Made by a program: the position numbers and the translations under genes. Shown here piece after piece: positions 39,572 to 47,875 of a DNA stretch of 64,000 bases. How positions within the stretch are numbered: the first letter of the stretch is position 1; the number at the start of each line of letters is the position of its first letter. The notes below the pieces were generated by a model. That model worked only from the letters and a program-made list of their open reading frames with translations. It had not been told where the DNA came from and did not search any database. Location: positions 1 through 64,000 of the forward strand of contig CACEYZ010000003.1 in the NCBI GenBank assembly GCA_902563885.1. Reading direction: 5' to 3'. The stretch comes from an uncultured SAR86 cluster bacterium (GTDB taxonomy: Bacteria; Pseudomonadota; Gammaproteobacteria; Magnimaribacterales; TMED112).

Positions 39572-40680
39572 CAGATCTTCACTCAATCGATCTTAAGAAT
39601 AAGTATGTTGGGCTAAGAGTGGATTTAAATGTTCCTTTAGAAAGCGGAGAAGTATTAAGCCCTGATAGATTGTCAGCTGCTTTGCCAACAATTTTATATA
39701 TTCTTGAACACACAGAAAATCTCTGTCTAATAAGTCACCTTGGTCGTCCAAAAGAGGATGATTTTGACCCAAACCTTTCTTTGAAACCAATAAAAGAGTG
39801 GTTTGAGAAAAGACTTAACAAAAAAATATCTTTAGAGAATGAAATTAAAAAAAGTGAGGGAATAAAGATGCTTGAAAATATTCGTTTTTTCAAAGGAGAA
39901 AATGAAAATTCTGAAAACTTAGGACAAAAGCTTGCAGATATTTTTGATGTTTACATTATGGATGCCTTTGCAACAGCGCACCGTAAATCTGCATCAACTT
40001 ATGGAGCTATAATTAAATCAAAGATTAAATCACCCGGACTTCTATTTAGCAATGAAGTCAGTAATTTAAAAGGAATTCTTAATAAACCGAATCGATTAGT
40101 AAGCATAATTGGTGGTTCTAAAGTTTCAACTAAGCTTGAAGTGGTTGAAAATTTACTTCAGAAATCTGAAAAGATTATTGTTGGAGGCGGCATTGCTAAT
40201 ACTTTCCTTAAAGCAGTTGGATATGAAATTGGAGAATCAATTTATGAAGAAAAAATGTTAAAAAAATGCTTTCAGATGGTTGAAAGTAGAAAAGTTTTAT
40301 TGCCAGAAAAGGTTTACGTTGCGAGATCTCCATCTGCTACAGAAGTTAATTTAGTTGATGTTGAAAAAGTGCCAAAAGAAATGATGATTCTGGATTTAGA
40401 ATTTAAGAGTGAGCCCGTATCAAAATATTTTAATTTCTTATGGAATGGCCCATTAGGTATTTTTGAGATAGATCTTTTTTCAAATGGAACAAAGCAACTT
40501 ATTGATTTTTTATCTCAACCAGATAGGAAAGTAATTGCAGGTGGTGGGGAGACAATTTTTGCGATTAACAAGTTTTCTGAGAAGAAAAATTTTCATTACG
40601 TTTCCACAGCTGGAGGTGCTTTTTTAGAGTATTTATCAGGTAAAAGCCTTCCATCAGTTGAGGCATTAGAGTTAGAATAG
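39568..40680 (+). CDS. pgk: Phosphoglycerate kinase
   Basis: Pgk interconverts 1,3-bisphosphoglycerate and 3-phosphoglycerate with ADP/ATP. Visible motifs: VGLRVDLNVPLESG, SHLGRPKED, ENIRFFKGENEN, FATAHRKSAST, IIGGSKVSTKLEV and FLWNGPLGIFE. At the nucleotide site the usual GGGD is GGGE (GGGETIFAINKF), a conservative change. Its 370 residues are a little short of the family's 387-400. It is coupled to tkt by an ATGA overlap and is followed by aldolase after 6 bases. The glyceraldehyde-3-phosphate dehydrogenase gene often found between tkt and pgk is absent. Confidence 0.96.
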   Translation: MTDLHSIDLKNKYVGLRVDLNVPLESGEVLSPDRLSAALPTILYILEHTENLCLISHLGRPKEDDFDPNLSLKPIKEWFEKRLNKKISLENEIKKSEGIKMLENIRFFKGENENSENLGQKLADIFDVYIMDAFATAHRKSASTYGAIIKSKIKSPGLLFSNEVSNLKGILNKPNRLVSIIGGSKVSTKLEVVENLLQKSEKIIVGGGIANTFLKAVGYEIGESIYEEKMLKKCFQMVESRKVLLPEKVYVARSPSATEVNLVDVEKVPKEMMILDLEFKSEPVSKYFNFLWNGPLGIFEIDLFSNGTKQLIDFLSQPDRKVIAGGGETIFAINKFSEKKNFHYVSTAGGAFLEYLSGKSLPSVEALELE

Positions 40681-40686
40681 CTACCA

Positions 40687-41700
40687 ATGAATTTTTCAAA
40701 TTTAAACTCCATAGCGAGCTATATTGTTGAAAATGGAAAAGGTATTCTTGCAGCAGATGAAAGCAATCCTACTTGTAAAAAAAGGTTTGATACAATTTCT
40801 GTAGATTCAACAGAAGAAAATCGAAGAGATTACAGGCAGCTTTTATTTCAAGCTGAGGGGATGTCAGACAATATAGGCGGAGTAATCCTTTTTGATGAAA
40901 CTATTCGACAAAATACTAACGATGGAACTCCCCTTGTAGATTTAATAAAACAAAAGAAAGCACTTCCAGGAATAAAAGTTGATAAGGGCCTTGTTCCTTT
41001 TGAAAACTCAGATTTAGAAAAAGTTACACAAGGTATAGAGGATCTTGACGCTAGATGTGCGGAATACTTCAAGATGGGTGCTTTTTTTACAAAATGGCGA
41101 GCAGTGATAAGCATTGGAAACAACTTACCTTCACAAGGATGCATTGAAGAAAATGCAAAACTTCTTGCTAGGTACGCAAAGATTGTTCAAAAAAATAATA
41201 TGGTTCCTATAGTTGAACCCGAAGTCCTGATGGATGGTAGTCATAGCATTGAGGAATGTTATGACGCTACCTCAAGAACATTAAAGTCACTTTTTCAAAA
41301 TCTTGAGAAAGAAAATGTCGACATAACAGGAACTATATTAAAGCCAAATATGGTAACTCCTGGATCGGAGCACCAAGAAAAGATCGGTGTTGAAACTGTT
41401 GCTAAGGAAACCTTAAGGTGTCTGCATGAGTGTGTTCCAGATAACCTTCCAGCCATTACATTTCTTTCTGGCGGACAATCAGAAACTGTTTCAACTGAAC
41501 ACTTAGATACAATGAATAAGATTGGAGGTTTTCCATGGAAGCTAAGCTTTTCATATGGGAGAGCTTTACAAGCTGGAGCTCTAAAAGCTTGGCTAGGTAA
41601 ATCAGAAAATGTTGATACAGCACAAAGTGCATTTTCTCATAGGGCTTTAATGAATAAAAAAGCAGCACTGGGCCAATGGTCAAAAGATTTAGAAGTATAA
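40687..41700 (+). CDS. Fructose-bisphosphate aldolase, class I
   Basis: Aldolase interconverts fructose-1,6-bisphosphate and the two triose phosphates. The 337-residue protein is of the animal-type class I (Schiff base) kind: GKGILAADESNPTCKKRF at the N-terminus, TKWRAVISIGNN, IVEPEVLMDG, the lysine-bearing TILKPNMVTPG, FLSGGQSE and KLSFSYGRALQ. The usual enzyme at this position after pgk in proteobacteria is class II (metal-dependent), so this is a non-homologous replacement. It lies 6 bases after pgk in the same run. Confidence 0.95.
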   Translation: MNFSNLNSIASYIVENGKGILAADESNPTCKKRFDTISVDSTEENRRDYRQLLFQAEGMSDNIGGVILFDETIRQNTNDGTPLVDLIKQKKALPGIKVDKGLVPFENSDLEKVTQGIEDLDARCAEYFKMGAFFTKWRAVISIGNNLPSQGCIEENAKLLARYAKIVQKNNMVPIVEPEVLMDGSHSIEECYDATSRTLKSLFQNLEKENVDITGTILKPNMVTPGSEHQEKIGVETVAKETLRCLHECVPDNLPAITFLSGGQSETVSTEHLDTMNKIGGFPWKLSFSYGRALQAGALKAWLGKSENVDTAQSAFSHRALMNKKAALGQWSKDLEV

Positions 41701-41701
41701 T

Positions 41702-42238
41702 TTGAAAAAACTTGCAGTTTTTCTTTCTTCTGGTGAACCTAATTTCCATATAAAGTCAGATTTAGACCAAATAGCAAATTTTCTTGCCGAACAAAAAATA
41801 TGCCTTTTATATGGAGGAGGTATGCTTGGCTTGATGGGTTATCTCTCTCACAAAACAAAAGAATATAACGGATATGTTGAAGGTGTAACAGTCGATATGT
41901 TTGATAAGAAAAAATATACCCCAGACTATATTGATTCCCTTGAAGTTGAAACAAATTTTTACGATAGAAAGAGGAAATTAAACGATAATTCAGATGCATT
42001 TCTTATATTGCCTGGTGGGATTGGAACAGCAGATGAATTCTTTGATGTCTTAAACCTAGCTAGTCTTGGTTTAATAACTAAAAAAATTATAGTCTACAAT
42101 AAAAATGACTGTTGGACAGATTTACTCACATGGATAGATAAAGCTAAAAATATGGAAATGTTGCGCACTATTCCCAAAAACCTAGTAATAGCTGAAAATA
42201 TAGATGAGCTTATTTTTGCTTTAAAAAGTTATGTCTAA
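41702..42238 (+). CDS. LOG-family nucleotide phosphoribohydrolase
   Basis: The 178-residue protein has LLYGGGMLGLMG and the LOG signature PGGIGTADEFFDVL near residue 100. Members release free bases from nucleoside 5'-monophosphates, known as cytokinin activation in plants, with a presumed nucleotide-salvage role in bacteria. The start is TTG at 41702, one base after the aldolase stop, giving MKKLAVFLSSGEPN. It overlaps acs by 8 bases. A possible lysine-decarboxylase annotation, common in databases for this family, would be misleading. Confidence 0.9.
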   Translation: MKKLAVFLSSGEPNFHIKSDLDQIANFLAEQKICLLYGGGMLGLMGYLSHKTKEYNGYVEGVTVDMFDKKKYTPDYIDSLEVETNFYDRKRKLNDNSDAFLILPGGIGTADEFFDVLNLASLGLITKKIIVYNKNDCWTDLLTWIDKAKNMEMLRTIPKNLVIAENIDELIFALKSYV

Positions 42239-44147
42239 GTTTGATATTAAGAATTTTGTAAATCCCCATATCACTACTCTCGAAGACTTTAATTCACAAT
42301 ATAAAGAATCAATTCATAATCCAAGTTCCTTCTTTCTCAAAAAGGCTATCTCTTACCTTTCTTGGTTCCAGAAGCCAACTATTGGACATAACGGAAGTTT
42401 TGAAGAACCTAAATGGTTTGAAGATGGAATACTAAATATAAGTTATAACTGCATTGATAGACATGCAAAAAAAAATCCAGAGAAAATTGCAATTATTTGG
42501 CAAGGGGATCAAGAGAGCAACTCTAAAGAAATATCTTATCAAGAACTTCTTAAAGAAGTTTCAAAATTAGCAAATGGCCTTAAGTCTTTAGGTGTTAAAA
42601 AGGGCGACAGAGTATGCATTTATATGCCTATGATCCCTGAAGCAGCATATTCAATGTTTGCTTGCATGAGAATAGGGGCCATTCATTCTGTTGTTTTTGG
42701 GGGTTTCTCACCAGAGGCAATTTCATCAAGAATTCTTGATGCTGATTGCGAATATGTAATTACTGCAGATGAAGGAATTAGAGGAGGCAAAACAATCCCA
42801 CTTAAGTTCAGCGTAGATAAAGCATTAGAAAAATGTCCAAAAATCAAAAAAGTGATAGTTTTTCAATACACAAAAACAGAGGTTAATTGGAATAATAAAT
42901 TAGATATTACTTATGAGGAATTAGTTACTAATCAGCCAATAGAATGTGAATGTGCTGAGTTAAAAGCTGAAGACCCTTCATTTATTCTTTATACTTCTGG
43001 CTCAACAGGAAAACCTAAAGGAGTACTACATACAACTGCAGGTTACCTTTTAGGTGCAAATCTTTCATTTAAATATATTTTTGGAATTAAAGATGGTGAT
43101 ATACATTGGTGCACTGCAGATGTAGGCTGGATAACAGGCCATACTTATATCCTTTATGGGCCTCTATCAAATGGAATTACAACAGTCATGTTTGAAGGAG
43201 TTCCGACTTATCCAGATCCCTCAAGGTTTTGGAAAGTATGTGATCTACACAAAGTAAATATTTTTTATACTGCACCTACTGCAATAAGAGCACTCATCGC
43301 ACAGGGTGACAAGCATCTTGAAAGTACATCTCGAGATTCAATAAGAGTTCTAGGGACAGTTGGGGAGCCTATAAATCCCGATGTTTGGGAATGGTATTAT
43401 CAAAAAGTAGGCAAAAGCAATTGTGAAGTAGTAGATACTTGGTGGCAGACTGAAACTGGCTCAGTTTTGATATCACCTATTGCAGGTGTCACTCCAAAAA
43501 AACCTGGCTCAGCAACTTTACCTTTTTTTGGCGTAAAACCTTCACTAGTAGATAGCGATGGAAAAGAGCTTGAAGGCAATGTAAAGGGCAATCTTTGCAT
43601 AGATTCATCCTGGCCAAGTCAAATAAGAACTGTCTATGGTGATCATAAACGAATGACTGATACTTACTTTAGTCAGTACAAGGGAAAGTATTTTACTGGT
43701 GATGGGGCTAGAAGAGACATAGAAGGTTACTACTGGGTAACAGGAAGAGTTGATGATGTCTTAAACGTTTCTGGACATAGAATTGGAACTGCAGAAGTTG
43801 AGAGTGCAATCGTAAATCATGAAGATGTTGCTGAAGCAGCAGTTGTTGGAATAGAGCATGAAATAAAAGGTCAGGCAATATACGCTTACGTAATTTTAAA
43901 AGATAATGATAAAGATAAGAAAATAATTAATATTGAAATTCTTGAAGAGGTTTCTAAAATAATAGGAAAAATTGCTAAGCCAGAAGTTATTCAATTTACA
44001 AGAGACTTGCCTAAGACTAGATCGGGAAAAATTATGAGAAGAATTTTAAGAAAAATAGCAAATAATGAATTTGAAAATTTAGGCGATACAACAACACTCG
44101 CAGATCCCTTAATAGTAGAGGAGCTAATAAAGAATAAAAATGAATGA
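42231..44147 (+). CDS. acs: Acetyl-CoA synthetase
   Basis: Acs activates acetate to acetyl-CoA through acetyl-AMP. The 638-residue protein has the AMP-binding P-loop LYTSGSTGKPKGVLHTT, the motif TWWQTETGSVLISPIAG, DVLNVSGHRIGTAEVESA, and the C-terminal PKTRSGKIMRRILR containing the catalytic, acetylation-regulated Lys. GSATLPFFGVKP supports acetate rather than longer acids, though propionate use cannot be excluded. The length is like that of E. coli Acs (652). It overlaps both neighbours, so it is in the tkt-pgk-fba-LOG-acs-SDR run. Confidence 0.96.
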   Translation: MSKFDIKNFVNPHITTLEDFNSQYKESIHNPSSFFLKKAISYLSWFQKPTIGHNGSFEEPKWFEDGILNISYNCIDRHAKKNPEKIAIIWQGDQESNSKEISYQELLKEVSKLANGLKSLGVKKGDRVCIYMPMIPEAAYSMFACMRIGAIHSVVFGGFSPEAISSRILDADCEYVITADEGIRGGKTIPLKFSVDKALEKCPKIKKVIVFQYTKTEVNWNNKLDITYEELVTNQPIECECAELKAEDPSFILYTSGSTGKPKGVLHTTAGYLLGANLSFKYIFGIKDGDIHWCTADVGWITGHTYILYGPLSNGITTVMFEGVPTYPDPSRFWKVCDLHKVNIFYTAPTAIRALIAQGDKHLESTSRDSIRVLGTVGEPINPDVWEWYYQKVGKSNCEVVDTWWQTETGSVLISPIAGVTPKKPGSATLPFFGVKPSLVDSDGKELEGNVKGNLCIDSSWPSQIRTVYGDHKRMTDTYFSQYKGKYFTGDGARRDIEGYYWVTGRVDDVLNVSGHRIGTAEVESAIVNHEDVAEAAVVGIEHEIKGQAIYAYVILKDNDKDKKIINIEILEEVSKIIGKIAKPEVIQFTRDLPKTRSGKIMRRILRKIANNEFENLGDTTTLADPLIVEELIKNKNE

Positions 44148-44898
44148 TGACAAACTTGTTTTAATTTCTGGTTCGGGTAGAGGTCTTGGAGCATGTATAG
44201 CTGAATCTTTTGCAAATAGAGGCTATAAGGTTGCTATAAATTACTTTAAGAGTGAAAAACTAGCACATGAATTAGCAGATAAATTAGGCTCCGATGTGAT
44301 ACCTTTTTATGCAGATGTTTCTTCTAAAGATGATGTTATTGAACTGAACAAAAATATTTGCGATGCATTCAAAAAAGGTCCAGATATCTTGGTGAATAAT
44401 GCTATGACTGAATATTTGTTTAATGGTGATTTAAGAAAAAAGGCCCATGAGATCACCTGGGATGAGATTCAAAATCATCTGGATATAACAATCAAAGGAT
44501 CATTTAATTTGATTCAAGAGCTTTTTAAAAATATGAAAAAAAATAATTTTGGAAGAATAATAAATGTTGGAACAAACTTATTTCAGAACCCAGTAGTCCC
44601 ATATCATGATTATATTATTGCTAAATCTGGTTTATTAGGATTAACAAGAAGTTTTGCTAAAGATCTTGGTGAATTTGGTATAACGGTCAATATGATATCT
44701 GGAGGTTTGCTTAAAGTTACTGATGCCAGTGCAGCAACACCTGACGAAGTTTTTGATGCAATTGCGTCAATGACACCTTTGCAGAGAGTTACTACAACGA
44801 ATGATTTCTCAGATGCACTAATATTCTTTGCTTCAGATGATGCAAGATCAATAACCGGTCAAAATCTTACAGTAGATGGCGGGTTAACTTTCAATTAA
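44140..44898 (+). CDS. FabG-like short-chain dehydrogenase/reductase
   Basis: The 252-residue protein has the classical SDR pattern: cofactor motif ISGSGRGLGACIA, LVNNAM, YIIAKSG (YxxxK) and GQNLTVDGGLTFN near the C-terminus. Counting back 13 residues from the catalytic Tyr gives Thr where the catalytic Ser normally lies, so the triad is Thr-Tyr-Lys. Absence of acidic residues after the first strand suggests NADPH use (NYFKSEK). The substrate is unknown; 3-oxoacyl reductase activity is possible. It is the last gene of the run and overlaps acs by 8 bases. Confidence 0.88.
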   Translation: MNDDKLVLISGSGRGLGACIAESFANRGYKVAINYFKSEKLAHELADKLGSDVIPFYADVSSKDDVIELNKNICDAFKKGPDILVNNAMTEYLFNGDLRKKAHEITWDEIQNHLDITIKGSFNLIQELFKNMKKNNFGRIINVGTNLFQNPVVPYHDYIIAKSGLLGLTRSFAKDLGEFGITVNMISGGLLKVTDASAATPDEVFDAIASMTPLQRVTTTNDFSDALIFFASDDARSITGQNLTVDGGLTFN

Positions 44899-44920
44899 AA
44901 AGGCAGACCTGCGGTCTGCC
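44897..44920 (-). terminator. Intrinsic terminator of the leftward small secreted-protein gene
   Basis: GGCAGACC (44902-44909) pairs with GGTCTGCC (44913-44920) around a 3-base loop. On the minus strand the 8-bp stem is followed by TTTTT, so it is a good terminator for the leftward gene at 44943-45239. On the plus strand, for the SDR gene, the hairpin is followed by AAATATAAA and would work less well. It lies just after the SDR stop. Confidence 0.8.
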
Positions 44921-44942
44921 AAATATAAACGCAATTAAATGC

Positions 44943-45239
44943 CTAAGAGATTTGTCTTAAATTTTTAAACCTACAAGTCATAAAGCCATTCTGATGATTT
45001 ATCAAGAATGAGTCATTGATTACATCTTTAGAATTAAAGGAAATCTTATATGGTTTTTTTATAGTACAGGACTTAGGTGTAATAATGTCGCCTTTAAAAT
45101 AAATATCATCTTTCAATTTAAAAATGATATCTTCATTTTTCATAATAAAAATTTGATCTATATCTTTTACAGAAAAATGGTTGTCTGAGTACAATATTGA
45201 CCCGAACAATAATAAAAATAATAAATAAATAGTTTTCAT
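44943..45239 (-). CDS. Small secreted protein of unknown function
   Basis: I do not recognise this 98-residue protein. It starts with a signal peptide (MKTIYLLFLLLFGSILYS, then DNHF) and the mature part of about 80 residues is rich in Asp, Ile, Lys and Phe with two Cys (KSCTI and MTCRF) that could form a disulfide. The frame opens at a TTG at 45248, but the ATG at 45239 directly precedes the signal peptide. Only 87 bases separate it from the next gene, and these hold four 11-bp-spaced repeats and a TATAAT hexamer. A terminator follows it. Confidence 0.75.
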   Translation of the reverse strand: MKTIYLLFLLLFGSILYSDNHFSVKDIDQIFIMKNEDIIFKLKDDIYFKGDIITPKSCTIKKPYKISFNSKDVINDSFLINHQNGFMTCRFKNLRQIS

Positions 45240-45257
45240 ATTTGCCAATTATAATTA

Positions 45258-45296
45258 TGTCACAATTATGTCACATAAATGTAATATAAGTGTAAC
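45258..45296 (+). promoter_or_regulatory. Four direct repeats at 11-bp spacing (OmpR/PhoB-family-like operator)
   Basis: Plus-strand hexamers TGTCAC (45258-45263), TGTCAC (45269-45274), TGTAAT (45280-45285) and TGTAAC (45291-45296) are each exactly 11 bp apart with AT-rich 5-base spacers. The E. coli Pho box is built from TGTCA-containing direct repeats with the same 11-bp period, and other OmpR-family regulators bind similar tandem arrays. The array lies 18 bases upstream of the leftward small secreted-protein gene, with TATAAT (minus strand, 45253-45248) beside it. The repeats point away from the gene, which is atypical for Pho boxes. Confidence 0.6.
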
Positions 45297-45326
45297 TAGT
45301 ATTTTTGTCAATTAGATGATTAAAAA

Positions 45327-45443
45327 TTAATCAATTTGATTTTGCTTATTCTTTCTAGAATACTTTTTCTTCAATGGTTTCACCCTCATTTTATATTTTG
45401 GAGTTTTTAGATCTTTAGCTATTGGATTTCTTTTTTTTCTCAT
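45327..45443 (-). CDS. Small basic protein resembling ribosome-rescue factor ArfA
   Basis: A 38-residue, very basic ORF overlapping the 3' end of tatC by 29 bases in another frame. Its NPIAKDLKTPKYKMRV, then KKKYSRKNK, follows the ArfA pattern (E. coli NAIEALLHDPLFRQRV, then KKGKGSYMRKGK): N-x-I, L, P, R-V, then a Lys-rich segment with S/Y-R-K order. ArfA recruits release factor 2 to ribosomes stalled on mRNAs lacking a stop. A weak AT hairpin (TGATTAA/TTAATCA) covers the stop codon. No clear ribosome binding site; coupling to tatC is likely. Similarity is judged by eye. Confidence 0.6.
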   Translation of the reverse strand: MRKKRNPIAKDLKTPKYKMRVKPLKKKYSRKNKQNQID

Positions 45444-46137
45444 TACTAAATAATAAGCCTAATTCAAATAACAAATACATGGGCACAGCAAGAAGTATTT
45501 GTGAAATTACATCTGGTGGGGTAAAAATCATGCCAAAAATAAAACACGAAACAAGAACTATACCTCTGTATTCCTTAATTTTATTCTTATTTAGAATATT
45601 CAAAGAGATTAATATATTTACAATCAATGGCACTTGAAAAGCTATTCCGAAAGCGAAGGATAGTGTCAGAACAAAAGAGTAAAATCTAGAAATATCAGTA
45701 GAAATTTCAAGATTACTTGGTCCAACTGATGAAAAAAATGCAAGTGCATTTGGAACTACAATGATCAAACAAAAAATAACTCCTGTATAAAATAAAATAG
45801 TTGCTAAAAGTGTTTTTGAAAAAATAGCCAGTTTTTCGGACTTATATAACCCAGGCGCCATAAAGCTTAGAATTTGCCAAAGAAATATTGGAAGTGAGAC
45901 TAAAAAAGCAATAAATAGTACAAGTTTCAAAGGAATCAAAAATGGAGAAGTTACTTCAATAGCAATTAGAGTCTTTTGATCTACTAAATCTAAGAAGTAT
46001 AAAAAACCATCAAATAAATAATTTGTAAAAGGCAGTAAAACAATGACTGAAATTATAAAAATGGCAATTGAAAATAAAATTCTATTTCTTAATTCCCCAA
46101 AGTGAGATGAAAGGCTATTGCTCATCTTCTTTATCAA
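45415..46137 (-). CDS. tatC: Sec-independent translocase TatC
   Basis: TatC is the polytopic receptor that recognises twin-arginine signal peptides. The protein (240 residues from 46137, or 236 from the more typical [16 protein letters not shown] start at 46125) has six helices, the N-terminal HFGELRNRILFS motif including the conserved Glu and Arg, and FMAPGLYKSEK in the first periplasmic loop. The start lies inside the tatB end. Its C-terminal codons overlap a 38-residue ArfA-like ORF. Confidence 0.96.
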   Translation of the reverse strand: MIKKMSNSLSSHFGELRNRILFSIAIFIISVIVLLPFTNYLFDGFLYFLDLVDQKTLIAIEVTSPFLIPLKLVLFIAFLVSLPIFLWQILSFMAPGLYKSEKLAIFSKTLLATILFYTGVIFCLIIVVPNALAFFSSVGPSNLEISTDISRFYSFVLTLSFAFGIAFQVPLIVNILISLNILNKNKIKEYRGIVLVSCFIFGMIFTPPDVISQILLAVPMYLLFELGLLFSNEKKKKSNS

Positions 46138-46351
46138 ACTCTTTCATTTTTTTTTCGTTAAAGACTTCTTGCTTTAATTCTTGATAATTAAACTCTCTCT
46201 CTAAGTCTTCTTTTGCATTATCAAACGTAGATCGGATCTTTATAAAAGACTTCATGAGATCCCTTAAGTATTTTGATATTTTTTCCGGTTTTGCAGCAAC
46301 AAAAAAAACCAGAATAATAATTAAAAGTTCAGGAATTCCTATCTGAATCAT
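46115..46351 (-). CDS. tatB: Sec-independent translocase TatB
   Basis: TatB forms the substrate receptor complex with TatC. The 78-residue protein has the single N-terminal helix with the TatB signature [29 protein letters not shown], including the conserved Glu in the membrane segment and the Gly-Pro-like hinge replaced by AKPEK. An amphipathic helix and a charged tail follow. It is much shorter than E. coli TatB (171). Conserved order after tatA and before tatC supports TatB over a second TatA. Confidence 0.88.
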   Translation of the reverse strand: MIQIGIPELLIIILVFFVAAKPEKISKYLRDLMKSFIKIRSTFDNAKEDLEREFNYQELKQEVFNEKKMKEFDKEDEQ

Positions 46352-46487
46352 TATCCTCTTTAATCTCTTTTTTGAAACCTTTCAAAGCTTTTCCTATATC
46401 ACTTCCTAAAGTTCTTAATCTTTTAGTTCCAAAAACCAAGATTATTATTGCTAGAACAACAATTATCTGCAGCCAACCAATGGTCAT
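46329..46487 (-). CDS. tatA: Sec-independent translocase TatA
   Basis: TatA oligomers form the translocation path of the Tat system. This 52-residue ORF begins [20 protein letters not shown], has the TatA hinge [20 protein letters not shown] (family FGTKKL-type, then the amphipathic helix), and a short acidic tail. The length is below that of E. coli TatA (89) but all functional elements are present. It overlaps tatB by 23 bases and ubiB by 4, in the order ubiE-ubiB-tatA-tatB-tatC. Confidence 0.94.
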   Translation of the reverse strand: MTIGWLQIIVVLAIIILVFGTKRLRTLGSDIGKALKGFKKEIKEDNDSDRNS

Positions 46488-47875
46488 TTTATATCTCCAT
46501 AGTTTTGATCAAATATTTCTTGTGTTTCCTCAAATCTTTTCACAATCATATATGTAAGTATATGTTTTTTTGATACAAGATACTTTACAAGTCCTTTAAC
46601 ACTATACTTATCTTTAAACCATGTTTTTAAGAATGGATTTGCTACACTCCAAAAATCCAATTCAGGATAAATTTGTCTTCCCATGCCCTCGATGTGAACT
46701 AGAGTTTTAATTAAAAGCAAAAGATCATTATCTAAGTAAAGATTAAATGGTCTCATAGCTTCAAGAAGATTTAATAAAAGCTCACCGAATAAAATTTGAG
46801 ACAAAGGTTTATCTAGTAAGTGTTCACAATTAATTCTTAGAATATTTTCTAATTCCTCAGTTTTTGTATCCTCACTTACCCAATTGGCAAAAATAAAAAG
46901 TTGAGCCAAAGAATAAAAATCTTTTTTAAGTAAAGAAGATATCATCTGTGCAATTAATATTTGATTAGACTCAGACAATGAACCACATATCGCGTAATCA
47001 ACTGCATAGTAAAAAGGTTTTTTTGGCGATGTTTTGGAGGCAAAAATATTTCCAGGATGCATATCAGCATGAAAAAAATTATCTTGAAAAACTTGTTTTA
47101 AAAAAATTTTTACCCCACTCTCTGCCAAAGCTTTAAGGTTTAACTTATATTTCTTTAACTCTTTTATATTTGTAACAGGAATTCCATCAATATATTCCAT
47201 AACAATTATTTTTTTGGTTGTATATTTTTCTACAATTGAGGGAACATAAAGAAAACTGCTACCCTGAAAATTTTCGTATGTCTTTTTTGCATTATTTGCT
47301 TCTAAACGAAAATCTAATTCGTTATTAATAACTCTTTCATAATCATTAATAATTTTCATTAAATCTATCCTCGGATATGATTTTATAAAAAATCTTAAAA
47401 TCCTAATTCCAAATTTTACGAGGTTAATATCTTTGAGAATCTTTTCTTTGAGATGCGGCCTTTGAACTTTTACAACAAATTTTTTTTTATCCATAAAAAA
47501 AACATGTACCTGTGCAAGTGATGCAGACGAAAGTGGTGTTTTATCTATGTTACTCAGTATATTTATTGATTTTTTTCCTAGTTCAGTTTCAATAGTGTTT
47601 TTTATGTAATCAAAAGACACTGCTTCACAATCATCAGTGAGCTTATTTAACTCTTTTGAGAGTTTTTTTGATACTAAATCTGTTCTTGTAGAGAGTAACT
47701 GACCTAATTTTATATAGACTGGGCCAAAATCCTCTAATTTCTCTTTAAAATTTTCTTCTGGATTTTTTTTATTTATAAATGGTACTAATAGAAAATTATA
47801 TTTAATTCCAAATGTAGAAAATATTCCTGATGCCCGTATTTTGAAAAATATATAAAAAAGTCTAAAAATGTTCAT
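46484..47875 (-). CDS. ubiB: Ubiquinone biosynthesis kinase-like protein UbiB (short form)
   Basis: UbiB is an atypical ADCK/ABC1 kinase-like ATPase needed for ubiquinone synthesis. The 463-residue protein has the signature KxGQ motif [14 protein letters not shown] around residue 53, [22 protein letters not shown] (ADCK A-rich-type loop and Lys), [12 protein letters not shown], and [11 protein letters not shown] (DFG-like DYA). E. coli UbiB (546) ends in two membrane helices; here the protein stops near residue 463 without them. It overlaps ubiE directly by 4 bases, so the usual ubiJ between ubiE and ubiB is missing. Confidence 0.93.
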   Translation of the reverse strand: MNIFRLFYIFFKIRASGIFSTFGIKYNFLLVPFINKKNPEENFKEKLEDFGPVYIKLGQLLSTRTDLVSKKLSKELNKLTDDCEAVSFDYIKNTIETELGKKSINILSNIDKTPLSSASLAQVHVFFMDKKKFVVKVQRPHLKEKILKDINLVKFGIRILRFFIKSYPRIDLMKIINDYERVINNELDFRLEANNAKKTYENFQGSSFLYVPSIVEKYTTKKIIVMEYIDGIPVTNIKELKKYKLNLKALAESGVKIFLKQVFQDNFFHADMHPGNIFASKTSPKKPFYYAVDYAICGSLSESNQILIAQMISSLLKKDFYSLAQLFIFANWVSEDTKTEELENILRINCEHLLDKPLSQILFGELLLNLLEAMRPFNLYLDNDLLLLIKTLVHIEGMGRQIYPELDFWSVANPFLKTWFKDKYSVKGLVKYLVSKKHILTYMIVKRFEETQEIFDQNYGDIK

